From PALSA-600 sp963842335 (GTDB lineage Bacteria; Actinomycetota; Thermoleophilia; Gaiellales; Gaiellaceae): DNA of 64,000 nt. The notes beneath the pieces are model-generated. The model was given only the letters and a program-made list of their open reading frames with translations, did not search any database and had not been told where the DNA came from. Location: contig CAWJGF010000011.1 in NCBI GenBank assembly GCA_963842335.1, positions 62,001 to 126,000 on the forward strand, read 5' to 3'. Below are positions 16,937 to 26,318 of the stretch, one piece after another (positions within the stretch are counted from its first letter, which is position 1; each line of letters starts with the position of its first letter). A program made the translations under genes and the position numbers.

Positions 16937-17917
16937 AGGTGCTCGTCACCGGCGGCTGCGGCTTCATCGGCTCACACGTCGTCGACCGTCTGCACGCGGC
17001 GGGCCACGAGCCGCGCATCTTCGACCTGGTCGAGTCTCCCCATCACGACCCGGGCGACGTCGAGACCGTCCGCGGGCGATCTCTGCGACTCCGACGCGGT
17101 ACGCCGCGCCGTCACCGGCTGTGATGCGGTGCTCCACCTCGCAGCGGTCGCCGACGTCGACCAGGTCACGCGCGACCCGGCCCACGCCGATCGCGTCAAC
17201 GTGCGGGGCACGCAGTCGCTGCTCGACGGAGTGCGCGAGGCCGAGATCCCACGCTTCGTCTACGCCAGCACGATCTGGGTCTACGGCGATGCAACCGGGC
17301 CCGAAGCTCTCGACGAGGACACGCCACTCGCGCTGCCGAAGCACTTCTACACCGCGACGAAGATCGCGGGCGAGATGTACACGGCAAGCTACGGCGAGCT
17401 CTTCGGGCTCGAGCAGTCGATTCTCCGGTTCGGGATCCCGTACGGGCCGCGTTCGCGGCCGACTGCAGTCGTCGCCGCGTTCACGGCGAAGGCTCTCGCG
17501 GGCCAGCCGTTGACCATCGCCGGTGACGGCACACAGTCGCGACGGTTCGTTTACGTGGAGGACCTCGCCGACGGCGTCGTCGCATCACTCGCACCGGCCG
17601 GTGCGAACCGAGTCTTCAATCTCGTCGGGCACGAGAACACGAGCGTGCGGGCAATCGCGCGCGCAGTCCGGGACGTGGTCGGGGACGTGCCGATCGTCCA
17701 CGTCGAAGGGCGCGCCGGCGATCTGCGCGGCGGCAATATCTCGGGCGAGCGCGCCGCCCGCGAGCTCGGCTGGGAGGCAACGACGGCGTTCGCCGACGGT
17801 GTCCGCCGCTACGTCGAGTGGGTGACCGACGACGCAGACACGCCGAGAGTGGCGACCGCATCGATGACGGACGGCAGCGCCGCCGCGGTTCTGCGCCAAG
17901 AGTCAGCCGAGCTGTAG
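16933..17917 (+). CDS. NAD-dependent sugar epimerase/dehydratase, extended SDR
   Basis: A GalE-like short-chain dehydrogenase. The Rossmann motif is VTGGCGFIGSHVVDRLHAAG, and the downstream motifs are VLHLAAVADVDQVTRDP, FVYASTIWVYG, the active-site YTATKIAGEMY (Tyr-x3-Lys) and LRFGIPYGPRSRP. One extra G near 17,075 (VETVRG to DLCDSDAV) breaks the frame. GTG 16933 overlaps the aminotransferase stop. Its last 109 bases overlap the 3' end of the convergent deacetylase gene. Likely converts a nucleotide sugar for surface glycan. Confidence 0.85.
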
Positions 17918-18480
17918 GCATCCGAGTCGTGCAGCAGCACGACGTCGCCCGGCCGTAGGCCGTGGGTCGCACGCCGAGCGATCGAGGCGGGCGTCGCGCG
18001 ACGCTCCCAATCACGCCCCCACGTCGACCAGAGGAGCGGGTGCCACGAGCGTGACCGCACGTGCGCAAGCGCCCCGGCGCTGAAGACCCCGTACGGGGGC
18101 CGGTAGAGCGTGGGAGCGACGCCGGTGGCCTCGGCGATCGTCGCCACCGCACGGTCGAGGTCGTCGGCGACGGCACGCACCGTTCTCCGCAGCAGCAGCG
18201 TGTGCCGGTCACCGTGAACAGCCACTTCGTGCCCGGCGGCAACGATCTCGTGCGCGAGCGCAGGCCGCAGCCGTACCTGCTCTCCGACCAGGAAGAACGT
18301 CGCCGTCGCGCGCCGTCGCTCGAGCTCGGCGAGCACCGCCGGGGTTCCCTGCGCGTGCGGGCCATCGTCGAACGTCAGCGCGACAGCATCGTCGCGCGCG
18401 AGCGTGCAGTCGATCGCGTACGCACGCGCGAGCGGGCGGATGAGGGGTGCTGCCGCGGGCAGGAACCAATCGGCTCTCAC
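17809..18480 (-). CDS. Polysaccharide deacetylase (NodB homology domain)
   Basis: Removes acetyl or acyl groups from a glycan. The metal site motifs are ALTFDDGPHAQGTPAVL (Asp pair) and HEVAVHGDRHTLLLRRT (H-x3-H), followed by LYRPPYGVFSAGAL and GDVVLLHDSDAYSS with the catalytic His. The start is GTG 18480, overlapping the upstream glycosyltransferase stop (GTGA), so they are translationally coupled. A short N-terminal hydrophobic patch (WFLPAAAPLIRPLA) may be a membrane anchor. Confidence 0.87.
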   Translation of the reverse strand: MRADWFLPAAAPLIRPLARAYAIDCTLARDDAVALTFDDGPHAQGTPAVLAELERRRATATFFLVGEQVRLRPALAHEIVAAGHEVAVHGDRHTLLLRRTVRAVADDLDRAVATIAEATGVAPTLYRPPYGVFSAGALAHVRSRSWHPLLWSTWGRDWERRATPASIARRATHGLRPGDVVLLHDSDAYSSADSWRRTAAALPSVIDAVATLGVSASSVTHST

Positions 18481-19563
18481 GCCGCTAATGCCAGCACGAG
18501 CGAGGCCGCCGACGGCAGTGAGACGAGGGTGAACCCAGGCTCCGGACGCACGGTCAGTGCGCGGCGGAGCGCCTCGCCGAGCGCAGACCGTGTCGCCGCG
18601 ACCTCGGCGAAGCCGAACCGGCGAAACGCCTCGTTGTGGACCCGAATGTGGCCGCGGCCCCAGCCGTACGAGATCGTCGGGCACCCGCGAATGTACGCCT
18701 CGAGCACCGTGAGGCCTCCGGTGGAGTGGATGAGGGCGTCGGCCGCCGCGAGCCACTCGCTCATGTGCTCCGTGAACCCGACCACGCGCACGCGCGGCTC
18801 GGAGGCGTAGTGCCGCTGTAGCTGCTGCTGTAGATCCTCATTGCGGCCACAGAGGCACGCGACGACGGAGACGTCGAGCCGAAGCGCTTCGTCCGCGGCA
18901 CTCTCGAGATCGCCCACACCCCAGCCGCCGCCCGAGACAAGGACGATCTTCCCGGTCGGCAGGCAGGTCGAGGACGCTGCGAGCAGCTGCCGCGTCACAG
19001 GGCTCGGCGAACTCGGGTCGCGTCAGCCCGTGCACGACCTCGACCTCGGTGGCGGGGCCGGCGATCTCGCGGACCTGCGCGATCACGGCGGGATGGATGA
19101 CGAGGTGCAGGTCGATTCCCGGCGCGGCCCAGTAGTGCATCATCGCGAGGTCGGTGATCGCTCCCACCGTCGGCACCGTCAGCCGCCCTTGGCGCCGCAG
19201 CCCACCGAGCACCTCCGTCGCCAGCGGGTAGACCGAGACGACGACATCGGGCTGCACACGCCGGATCAGCCGCCTGAGCCCGCGCGAGCCCAGTCCTCGA
19301 ACGAGCGCCTTCACCGCGCGCCGCGTCGGCGCGAACCCGGCCGAGAGCCAGAACGCCGCGTCCCAGATCCACTGAAAGCGATAGAAGAAGACGCTCGCGC
19401 CGCCGTCGTTGATGACGACGAACCCGCGACCCATGGCAGCGAGCCCATCCTCGATCACGACCTCCGTGCCGGGCGCCTCGGCGAGCAACTGCGCAGCCAG
19501 CGTGCGGGCCGGCAGATCGTGACCCTCGCCGATGCTCGCGGTGAGAATGAGGACGCGCGTCAC
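18477..19563 (-). CDS. GT28/MGDG-synthase-like glycosyltransferase (frameshifted)
   Basis: A GT-B enzyme of the MurG/diacylglycerol-glucosyltransferase group. N-terminal domain: VLILTASIGEGHDLPARTLA, the acceptor-side region RRVQPDVVVSVYPLATEVLG and TDLAMMHYWAAPGIDLHLV. C-terminal nucleotide-binding domain: KIVLVSGGGWGVGDLE, VVGFTEHMSEWLAAAD and DALIHSTGGLTVLEAYIRG. The two halves are joined only if a 4-base duplication (CTGC repeated near 18,965) is removed. Likely sugar donor is a UDP-sugar and the acceptor a lipid. It overlaps genes on both sides (regulator upstream, deacetylase downstream). Confidence 0.83.
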
Positions 19564-19850
19564 CGATGCGGGGCGAGCGCGGTCAGAAGCTCACCGACGC
19601 GATGCGACGCGACCGTGGGGTGGCGCATGGGTTGGTCCTCGTTGATCCGGTACGTGTTGCGCCGTCCGACGCGTTCCCGCATCAGGTAGCCCTCGGTCAC
19701 GAGGTCGCCGAGGACTCGGTGCGCCTGGCGCTCCGTCAAGCCCGCCCGTTCTGAGATCGCACGCACCGTTGCCTGCGAGTCGCGAAAGACCTCGAGGAGG
19801 ACGAATCCGTGCGAGGTGACGAAATTCCAGCTCCGGCCGGGCTCGGGCAT
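19560..19850 (-). CDS. Winged-helix transcriptional regulator (96 aa)
   Basis: A compact HTH protein. FVLLEVFRDSQATVRAISER and LTERQAHRVLGDLVTEGYL form the helix-turn-helix and wing of MarR/ArsR-like regulators, followed by RVGRRNTYRINEDQPMRHP. It overlaps the glycosyltransferase start by four bases and probably controls that three-gene unit (regulator, glycosyltransferase, deacetylase). Effector unknown. Confidence 0.8.
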   Translation of the reverse strand: MPEPGRSWNFVTSHGFVLLEVFRDSQATVRAISERAGLTERQAHRVLGDLVTEGYLMRERVGRRNTYRINEDQPMRHPTVASHRVGELLTALAPHR

Positions 19851-19892
19851 CCGGCCGAGCCTAGTGTCCGGGAGGAGGTAAAGGTGGAGCTA

Positions 19893-20234
19893 CTACGCCG
19901 CGAGGACGGAGCTGACTTTCTGGACGAGCTCGGCCGGCGTGAAGGGCTTCTGGATGAAGGGCCCTTCTGCGCCCGCGTCGGTGTAGCCCGATGTGAAGAG
20001 CACGCGCACGTCCGGCATCACGGCCGTGATCCGCTTGGCCAGCTCGAAGGCGTCCATCTCGGGCATCACGACGTCGGTGACGAGCAGGTCGATCCGGCCG
20101 TCGGCGCGCGCGAGCGCAATCGCCTCGAGCGGTGATGCGGCGTCGAGCACCGTGTACCCGACGCCCTCGAGCGCCAGCCGGATCACGTCACGCACGACAT
20201 CCTGGTCGTCGACGACAAGCACTCTCTCGTTCAT
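19893..20234 (-). CDS. Stand-alone CheY-like response regulator receiver
   Basis: A single receiver domain of about 113 residues: acidic pair in VLVVDDQDVVRDVIRLALE, phospho-acceptor Asp in IDLLVTDVVMPEMDAFELA, conserved Thr/Ser in VRVLFTSGYTD and Lys in FIQKPFTPAELVQKV. No output domain. I take ATG 20234 (MNERVLVVDD) rather than upstream in-frame codons. It resembles the receivers that end hybrid kinases; no kinase is adjacent. Confidence 0.85.
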   Translation of the reverse strand: MNERVLVVDDQDVVRDVIRLALEGVGYTVLDAASPLEAIALARADGRIDLLVTDVVMPEMDAFELAKRITAVMPDVRVLFTSGYTDAGAEGPFIQKPFTPAELVQKVSSVLAA

Positions 20235-20321
20235 GGTGGGAGCATCGTCTGAGAAGCGCGCTGACAGCGATCCCCGGAACGGGTTGCCGCAACTCGTGGG
20301 GAGCAGATTCATACGAATTTC

Positions 20322-22012
20322 CTACTGGTGCTTCGTCGTCACGGGTGGCCAATGCGGGCTGATGTCGGGGTCGCCGAGCTCACCGTAGGGAACGCACGCT
20401 GCCGCGCCGCGCAGCAGCTCCCGGTCGGCCAGCAGCAATTCGTCGACGCGGCGATTCGACGGCACAGCCCGCTTCCACGCGAGCCGTAGCGCGATCCCAC
20501 GCCGGATCAACGCGCGCGGCGCGAGCCGCGTCGATCGTGCGAACGACGAAATAGTGCCGGCCCACTTGCTCGACCCGAGTTCCCGCCGATGCGCACGAGC
20601 GCCTGCGCGGCGGTCCTCGCCTCCGCAGGCGAGGCGGCGTAGAAGAGCCAGACCCCGTAGTGCGGCCCGGCGGGCCCTCGCACGAACGGCAGCGCACGCT
20701 GGCACGAGTCGTCGTCGACGAGCGTCGACCGAAGGCACGCGCAGCGCGACGAGGTGGTCGAGGATGTTCGCGGGATGCCCGTAGTCGAACGACGAGAACA
20801 GCGCGCCGCTCGTTCCCGTCGAGCCGAACAGGATCGAACCGTGTGGTGCGCGCTCGACGGCGCTGACGACCGAGTCGACGCCGATCCGCCGCACCGCGTT
20901 GCGATGGTTGACGTCGTACCGCAACTCGACGCCGAGGAGGCCCGCCACGAGCAGGGCGAGCACGACGAGGCGCATCGCGCCCGCCCAGCCGCGCGATCGT
21001 CAGGCAGCCCGCGAGGACGACGACGAGAAACGCCGGCGTGACGGGGATCATGTAGCGATCGAAGAAGAGCGCCGAGTCGCCGTTCGCCGGCACGACCGAG
21101 AAGAAGACGACGGGTGCGGCAACGGTCAGAGTGCAGAACGCGAGCGTGCGATAGGCGCGACGGTGCAAGAGCGACACGACGCCGACCGCAGCCAGCACGG
21201 TGAAGTAGTTGATGTCGTGCCGGCCCGGCGCGACGAAATGCAGCGCGTCCTCCCACACCGGCCGCCCGGAGAAGGTCCGCCCACTCGTGGCGCCCGACCC
21301 GACTCCGTAGCGGTCACCGAGCACGTGCAGCGTGCGCACGTAGTACGGCACGAATGTGACGAGGAGAGCGATCGCGCCCGGCCACGCCTGGCGCACGACC
21401 GACCGCGGCCGGTGGGGTGCGTAGACGAGCGCGGCGCCGAACGCCGTCAACGCGTAGAGCGGCGCGGTCGGATGGATGAAGACCGTCAGGCCGAGCAGCG
21501 CCCCCGCCGGCGATCCACAGCCGGCGACTGCCGTCGTCCGCCGCCTTCAGCGCGAGCAGCGTCGACCACATCAGCCAGGCAAAGAGGAGCGTGTGCGGAC
21601 GCCCGAAGGTGGCGTAGAGCACCGGGATCGGTGACGCCGCGGTCAGGAGGACGACGCCGGCGCCGGCTTCGCTCCCGAGCAGGCGGCGGGCGAGGAGGGC
21701 GACCGCCGGGAGCGCGAGGCACAGGAAGATGAGGGACGGAATGCGGAGCGCACCGAGCCCGGGCCACCACCCCTGCAGGAAATGCTCCAGCCAGAAGTGC
21801 AACGGCCCGCCGCCTCGCTTCGTCGAGACGATGTGGAAGACGTGCGCGAACGAGAAGTCGGAGATGCGGAGCGTCAGCTCCTCGTCGACGTTCAGCGGCC
21901 CCCACCAGACCGTCGGCAGAGCCAGCCACGTGACGAGCGCCGCCGCGGCCACGGTCGCGGCGGGGAGGAGGAGTCGTTTTAGCTCAGGGCGCGTGGCGGC
22001 GAGCGCTTGCAT
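20322..22012 (-). CDS. GT39/PMT-like membrane glycosyltransferase (multiply frameshifted)
   Basis: A polytopic membrane protein of the ArnT/PMT type. The N-terminus (MQALAATRPELKR from 22012) leads to WGPLNVDEELTLRISDFSFA with the catalytic acidic pair, VSTKRGGGPLHFWLEHFLQG and repeated helices such as RIPSLIFLCLALPAVALLA and LLTAASPIPVLYATFGRPH. C-terminal parts (AYRTLAFCTLTVAAPVVFF, ALFFDRYMIPVTPAFLVVV and SILFGSTGTSGALFSSFDYG) lie in other frames; at least four shifts occur between 20,470 and 21,540. It runs in the same open frame as the flavoprotein upstream, with no stop between. It probably adds a sugar from a polyprenyl-phosphate donor. Confidence 0.65.
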
Positions 22013-23458
22013 CTCGGGCGTCTCGGGAGCCGTGCGATACGGATGCTCCTCCGCGACGTCGGTCTCGTGGTAGACGCTCTCGACGTTCACTTCCCAGATG
22101 TCGTGGTGCGCGCCGGTGAGCAGGTTGTCGACCGCGCGCATGGCGGTCAGCATCGAGTGGTCCGAGTTGTTGTAGCGGTGCAGGCCGTTGCGGCCGACCT
22201 GTTGCAGGTTCTCGATCCCGTCGAGCCAGCCGCGGATCGTCGCGACGCGCTCGGCGTAGTCCGCGTCGTAGATCGGATACGCCTTCGGCACGCGAATTGC
22301 GAATCCGCGCTCGACCTTCGACCGTGGTGCGAGCCGCAACTGCTCGAGCTCGCGTGAGGCGAGCTCGACGAGCTTGTCGTCGGACATCGTCCAGAGATCG
22401 TCGCCCTCGAAGCAGAAGTACTCGAGCCCGACGCACGCCTTGTCGGGATCCGGGACCATCCACGGCGACCACGAGCGGAAGTTCTGGATCCGGCCGACGC
22501 GAACCGCGGGCTCGTGGATGTAGATCCAGTTGTCGGGAAACAGATCCTCACCGTCGACGATGAGCGCCACGCTGATGAAGTCGCGGTAGCGGAGCCCGCG
22601 GGCTGCCTCGAGCACCTCCGGCGGTGCCGCCGGGCTCGCCATCTCGACGATTGCGCGGAGCGGCAGCGACGAGATCACGTTGTCGGGAAGCGCGTAGCAG
22701 TCGCCGCCGGCTTCGACTTCGACCACCCTGCCGCCGGCGAGCGCGATGCGCGAGACGGGAGTCTCGAGTCGCACCTCGCCCCCCTCGGTCTCGATCGCGG
22801 CGGTCATCGCATCCCACATCTGACCCGGTCCGAAGCGCGGGTAGTTGAACTCCGAGATCAGGCTCTTCACGTTGTCCTTGTTGCCGAAGAAGGCCGCCTT
22901 CGCCGCCGAGAAGAACGAGAGCCCCTTGATCCGCTGTGCGGCCCACTCGGCCCGGATCTCGGACGTGGGAACGCCCCACACCTTCTCGGTGTACGACTTG
23001 AAGAACAGCTCGAAGAGGCGGCGGCCAAAACGGTTCGACACCCAGTCCTCGAGCGAGTCGTCGACCTTGTTCCTGCGGGCGGCGGCGCGCAGGTAGGAGG
23101 CCATGCAACGCGTCAGCTCGATCGGGCCGAGCTTGCGGATGACGTCGCCCCCGCGCAGCGGGTAGTCGAGGAAGCGGTTGTTCCAGTAGATGCGCGACAT
23201 GCGCGGGCGGAGCAGGAACTCCTCGCCGAGGATCTCGTGCCAGAGCGTGTCCACCTCGAGCGCCTTCGTGAAGAAGCGGTGGCCGCCGAGATCGAAGCGA
23301 TAGCCGTCGCGCTCGACCGTCTTTGCGAGGCCGCCGACCTGATCGTCGGCTTCGAGCACGACGACGTCTCGACCCGCGCGCTCCAGCAGATAGCCGGCGG
23401 TCAGGCCTGCCGGCCCGCCGCCGAGGACGAGCGTCGTCTGGGAGGTCTCGATCGTCAT
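22013..23458 (-). CDS. UDP-galactopyranose-mutase-like FAD protein
   Basis: A flavoprotein of the amine-oxidase/UGM superfamily. The dinucleotide motif is LVLGGGPAGLTAGYLLERAG, followed by EADDQVGGLAKTVERDGYRF, DLGGHRFFTKALEVDTLW and the UGM-like IYWNNRFLDYPLRGGDVIRK. C-terminal parts include FAIRVPKAYPIYDADYAERV and LQQVGRNGLHRYNNSDHSM, where the flavin pyrophosphate is bound. Length before the junction is about 480 residues, normal for this group. The same frame then continues into a membrane glycosyltransferase; either a true fusion or a lost stop. The surface-glycan neighbours suggest sugar isomerisation or oxidation, not proven. Confidence 0.78.
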
Positions 23459-23492
23459 GAGGTCGGCCCGGGCGAGGCGCCGAGCAGGGAGA

Positions 23493-25059
23493 CTAGCGGA
23501 GCCGCCGATAGACGAACGCCTGCATGGGCTTGAAGTAATTCCGGTGGAGGGCGACCTCGTTCGTCGCGATGTGCCGAACGAGCCGAACGCGCGGATCCGC
23601 CTGCAACAGCGTCGTCCACTGGACGGAGCGCTGCCAGACGAGCTTCGTCCAGCGTGCGTTCCACGCCCGGTAGTCACGGAACACAGGCGTCACGACCACG
23701 AACTCGTTGCCGGGGGGGACCGTCGCGAGCAGCCGATCGAGCGTCGCTCGCGGCTGCGCGGCTTCCAACCGGTCGATCGCGTCGCGCCAGTCGAAGATCT
23801 GCGAATCCGCCACAGGCCCGATCGTCGTCGCGTACCGGAGGCGGGGCCGGGCACCGAGGTAGTAACGGAAGACCGGCACCTGCTCGGGCTGCGTCGAGAT
23901 GACGAGCTCGCCGGGTCGAGTCAGCGGCGCGATCGCAGCACTCACTTCTCGCGCGTTCTCCTTGTTGTCCTTGAGCGAGTAGCCCGCCCAGAGGAACAAC
24001 ACGGCGAGCAGCGCGAACATGCCCAACCACCGGGCGCGGACGAGCCCACGTGCTGCGACAACGGCAAGCGGCCCCAGCACGACGGCGAAGTAACGGGCCG
24101 TCCAGGCCGGTGAGACCTGCGAGAGAAGCCACGCCAGTGTGATCGTGATGGCCGCCGCGAGCAGGAGGGCGAGGATGAGCGTCCGCTCCGGGTCGCCGCG
24201 GCGGCGCACGACCAGCGCAAGCCCGACGCCACCTGCAAGCACGAACGCCATCAGCGGCGCGTCGCCGTTGAACACCGTGCCCGGCGCGAGGACGAGATCG
24301 TGGAAGCTCGGCGCCGTCGACCAGGGCGCTCCCGTGTGCCGAGCCTGCGAGAGCAGCGTCGGCACCCATGGCGCGTAGAGGACAGCGACGCCGAGAGCCG
24401 CGACTCCGAAGATCGCAAGCCGCTCTCGCGCAAAGAGCACCGTCGCGACTGCCAGCCCGACGCAGAGGAAGAGAGCCCAGTTGTGCACGTAGAGCATCGC
24501 GACGAGTGAGAGCACGAAGACGACTGTCCAGAGCCTGCGCGCGCGCAGGATCCCGTTCACGTAGGCGAGCACCACGAGCAAGGACAGGAACGCCTCGACG
24601 GAGTACATGCGCGTTTCCTGCGCGTAGTAGGTCAGATACGGATCGAAGGCAGCGAGCACCGCGCACACGAAGCCGGTCGAGCGGTCGAACGACGCTGCGG
24701 CCGACTGCGAATGCGAGTGGAACGCAGCCGACGGCGAAGACGAGCGACAGCGTATGCGTCGCGCGCTCGCTGTCACCGAAGAGCCTGATCCAGACGCCGA
24801 GCAGCAGGTAGTACGCAGGCGGCGAGCCGTCCTGGTGCAGCAAGCCCGGGATCGACGTCAGATGATGATGCGCGATCCCGACCGAGAGCCCCTCGTCGAT
24901 CCAGAACCCGGCGCGCAACTGCTGGGTGCGCACGAACAGCGAGGCGACGCTCAGCACCGCAAGGATCGCAGGCGTCGACCACCGCGACGCGAGCACGTCG
25001 TCGGTGCGCAGCGCGCGCGCTCGGTCGACGACGCTGACCACGGAGCGTGAAGCTAGCAA
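23493..25059 (-). CDS. GT39/PMT-like membrane glycosyltransferase (one frameshift)
   Basis: An integral membrane protein of about 520 residues. The first loop carries the acidic catalytic pair in AGFWIDEGLSVGIAHHHL, followed by GSPPAYYLLLGVWIRLFGDS. After a frame change near 24,710 it continues FDPYLTYYAQETRMYSVEAF, the family's second conserved loop, and then about eight more helices and a soluble C-terminus (WTKLVWQRSVQWTTLLQADP). The 5' end is uncertain: TTG 25059 gives LASRSVVSVV; GTG codons follow. It overlaps no neighbour but starts directly after the hypothetical gene at 25061. Confidence 0.75.
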
Positions 25060-25060
25060 G

Positions 25061-25336
25061 CTAGACCACTTGGAGGGTGACGACCGCCCGGCGGCCGTCC
25101 CGCGTGAAGACGACGTCGACGGTGTCGTTCTTGCGGTAGGTGCCGGCCACGCCGAGAAAGAGCGAGAGCCAGCGCCAGAAACCGAGGCGTCCCTCCTCGG
25201 CCAGCTCCCGCTGGAAGACGAGGAGCCGGCCGATCCGCTCGTAGTCGACGCCCTCGACCTGGGGCACGCCGTTCACGAACACCTCGAACGACCCGGCCAC
25301 CTGCTCGGGCAGCTCCACCTGACTCCGCGGTTCCAC
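25061..25336 (-). CDS. Conserved hypothetical protein (91 aa)
   Basis: A small soluble protein starting at GTG 25336. Distinct stretches are GSFEVFVNGVPQVEGVDYER, LLVFQRELAEEGRLGFWRWL and TYRKNDTVDVVFTRDGR, giving an alternating beta-strand pattern with one hydrophobic helix. I recall similar proteins in Thermoleophilia genomes without a function. It is divergent from ctaC with only ten bases between the two start codons. Confidence 0.7.
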   Translation of the reverse strand: MEPRSQVELPEQVAGSFEVFVNGVPQVEGVDYERIGRLLVFQRELAEEGRLGFWRWLSLFLGVAGTYRKNDTVDVVFTRDGRRAVVTLQVV

Positions 25337-25346
25337 GCTCTATACG

Positions 25347-26318
25347 ATGCCATCCGGCGTGCGCCGGACCGCCTTTGCCACACTCGCAACGAGTATCGTC
25401 GCACTCGCGACGAGCGCAATTGCGTACGCCGGTAACGCCGGCTTCCTGCCCGGCGATCCCCATTCGCCGAACGCGCACCGCATCACCTCCGCGTTCATCT
25501 TCGTCTCGATCTTCACCGGGCTGATCTTCGTGATCGTCGAGGGAGCGCTGATCGCCTTCATCATCAAGTACCGGCGTGGCAAGCGGTCGCGAGCCGTCGA
25601 AGGCCCGCAGATTCACGGCTCGACGCGACTGGAGATCATCTGGACGGTGTTCCCGGCCGTGATCCTCGCGGTGATCGGCGCGTTCGTCTTCTACGAGCTG
25701 CCGGGCATCGTGAACGCACCGAACGCCTCGGCGGCGGATCAGACGACGATCACGGTCGAAGGTCACCAGTACTACTGGCTCTTCCGCTATCCGAACGGCG
25801 CCGTCTCGATCGACAACATGGTCGCGCCTGCCGACCAGGTCGTGAACGAGGACGTCGTCGGATACGACTACGACGTCATCCACTCGTGGTGGGTGATCGA
25901 CCTCGGCGGCAAGAACGACGCGATCCCGGGCCGGGTCAACCACACCTGGTTCAAGGCGCCCGTCGGCACGTACATCGCGCGCTGCGCCGAGCTCTGCGGC
26001 CTGCAGCACGCGCTGATGGATGCGAACGTGCACGTCGTCCCGCGCGCGCAGTACGACCAGTTCATCCGGCAGCGCGCGGCAAACGCCAGCGGCATACCGC
26101 TCGGCCACGAGGAATGGACCGGCGTCTGCCAGAAGTGCCACAAGCTCGATCAGCCCTACGTCGGTCCCGCCCTCGGCGGCAACCCGGTCCTCGCCGACCC
26201 GAAAGGCATGGCGACGCTGCTACGCCACGGGATCGGGCAGATGCCGGCGGTCGGCAAGAACTGGACCAACGCGCAGATCAACGCCCTCATCGCCTGGACG
26301 AAGCGGTACGCGAAGTAA
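25347..26318 (+). CDS. ctaC: Cytochrome c oxidase subunit II with fused cytochrome c domain
   Basis: The electron-entry subunit of a caa3-type oxidase. A signal/TM segment is followed by two membrane helices (FIFVSIFTGLIFVIVEGALI and IIWTVFPAVILAVIGAFVF). The CuA domain carries VEGHQYYWLFRYP, the first His in VIHSWWVIDLGGK, and both Cys, the second His and the Met in RCAELCGLQHALMDANVHV. The C-terminal 80 residues are a class I cytochrome c: haem motif CQKCH and axial Met in GIGQMPAVGKNW. ATG 25347 sits right after TATACG; GTG 25359 is an alternative. The ctaD start overlaps the stop by one base. Confidence 0.95.
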   Translation: MPSGVRRTAFATLATSIVALATSAIAYAGNAGFLPGDPHSPNAHRITSAFIFVSIFTGLIFVIVEGALIAFIIKYRRGKRSRAVEGPQIHGSTRLEIIWTVFPAVILAVIGAFVFYELPGIVNAPNASAADQTTITVEGHQYYWLFRYPNGAVSIDNMVAPADQVVNEDVVGYDYDVIHSWWVIDLGGKNDAIPGRVNHTWFKAPVGTYIARCAELCGLQHALMDANVHVVPRAQYDQFIRQRAANASGIPLGHEEWTGVCQKCHKLDQPYVGPALGGNPVLADPKGMATLLRHGIGQMPAVGKNWTNAQINALIAWTKRYAK

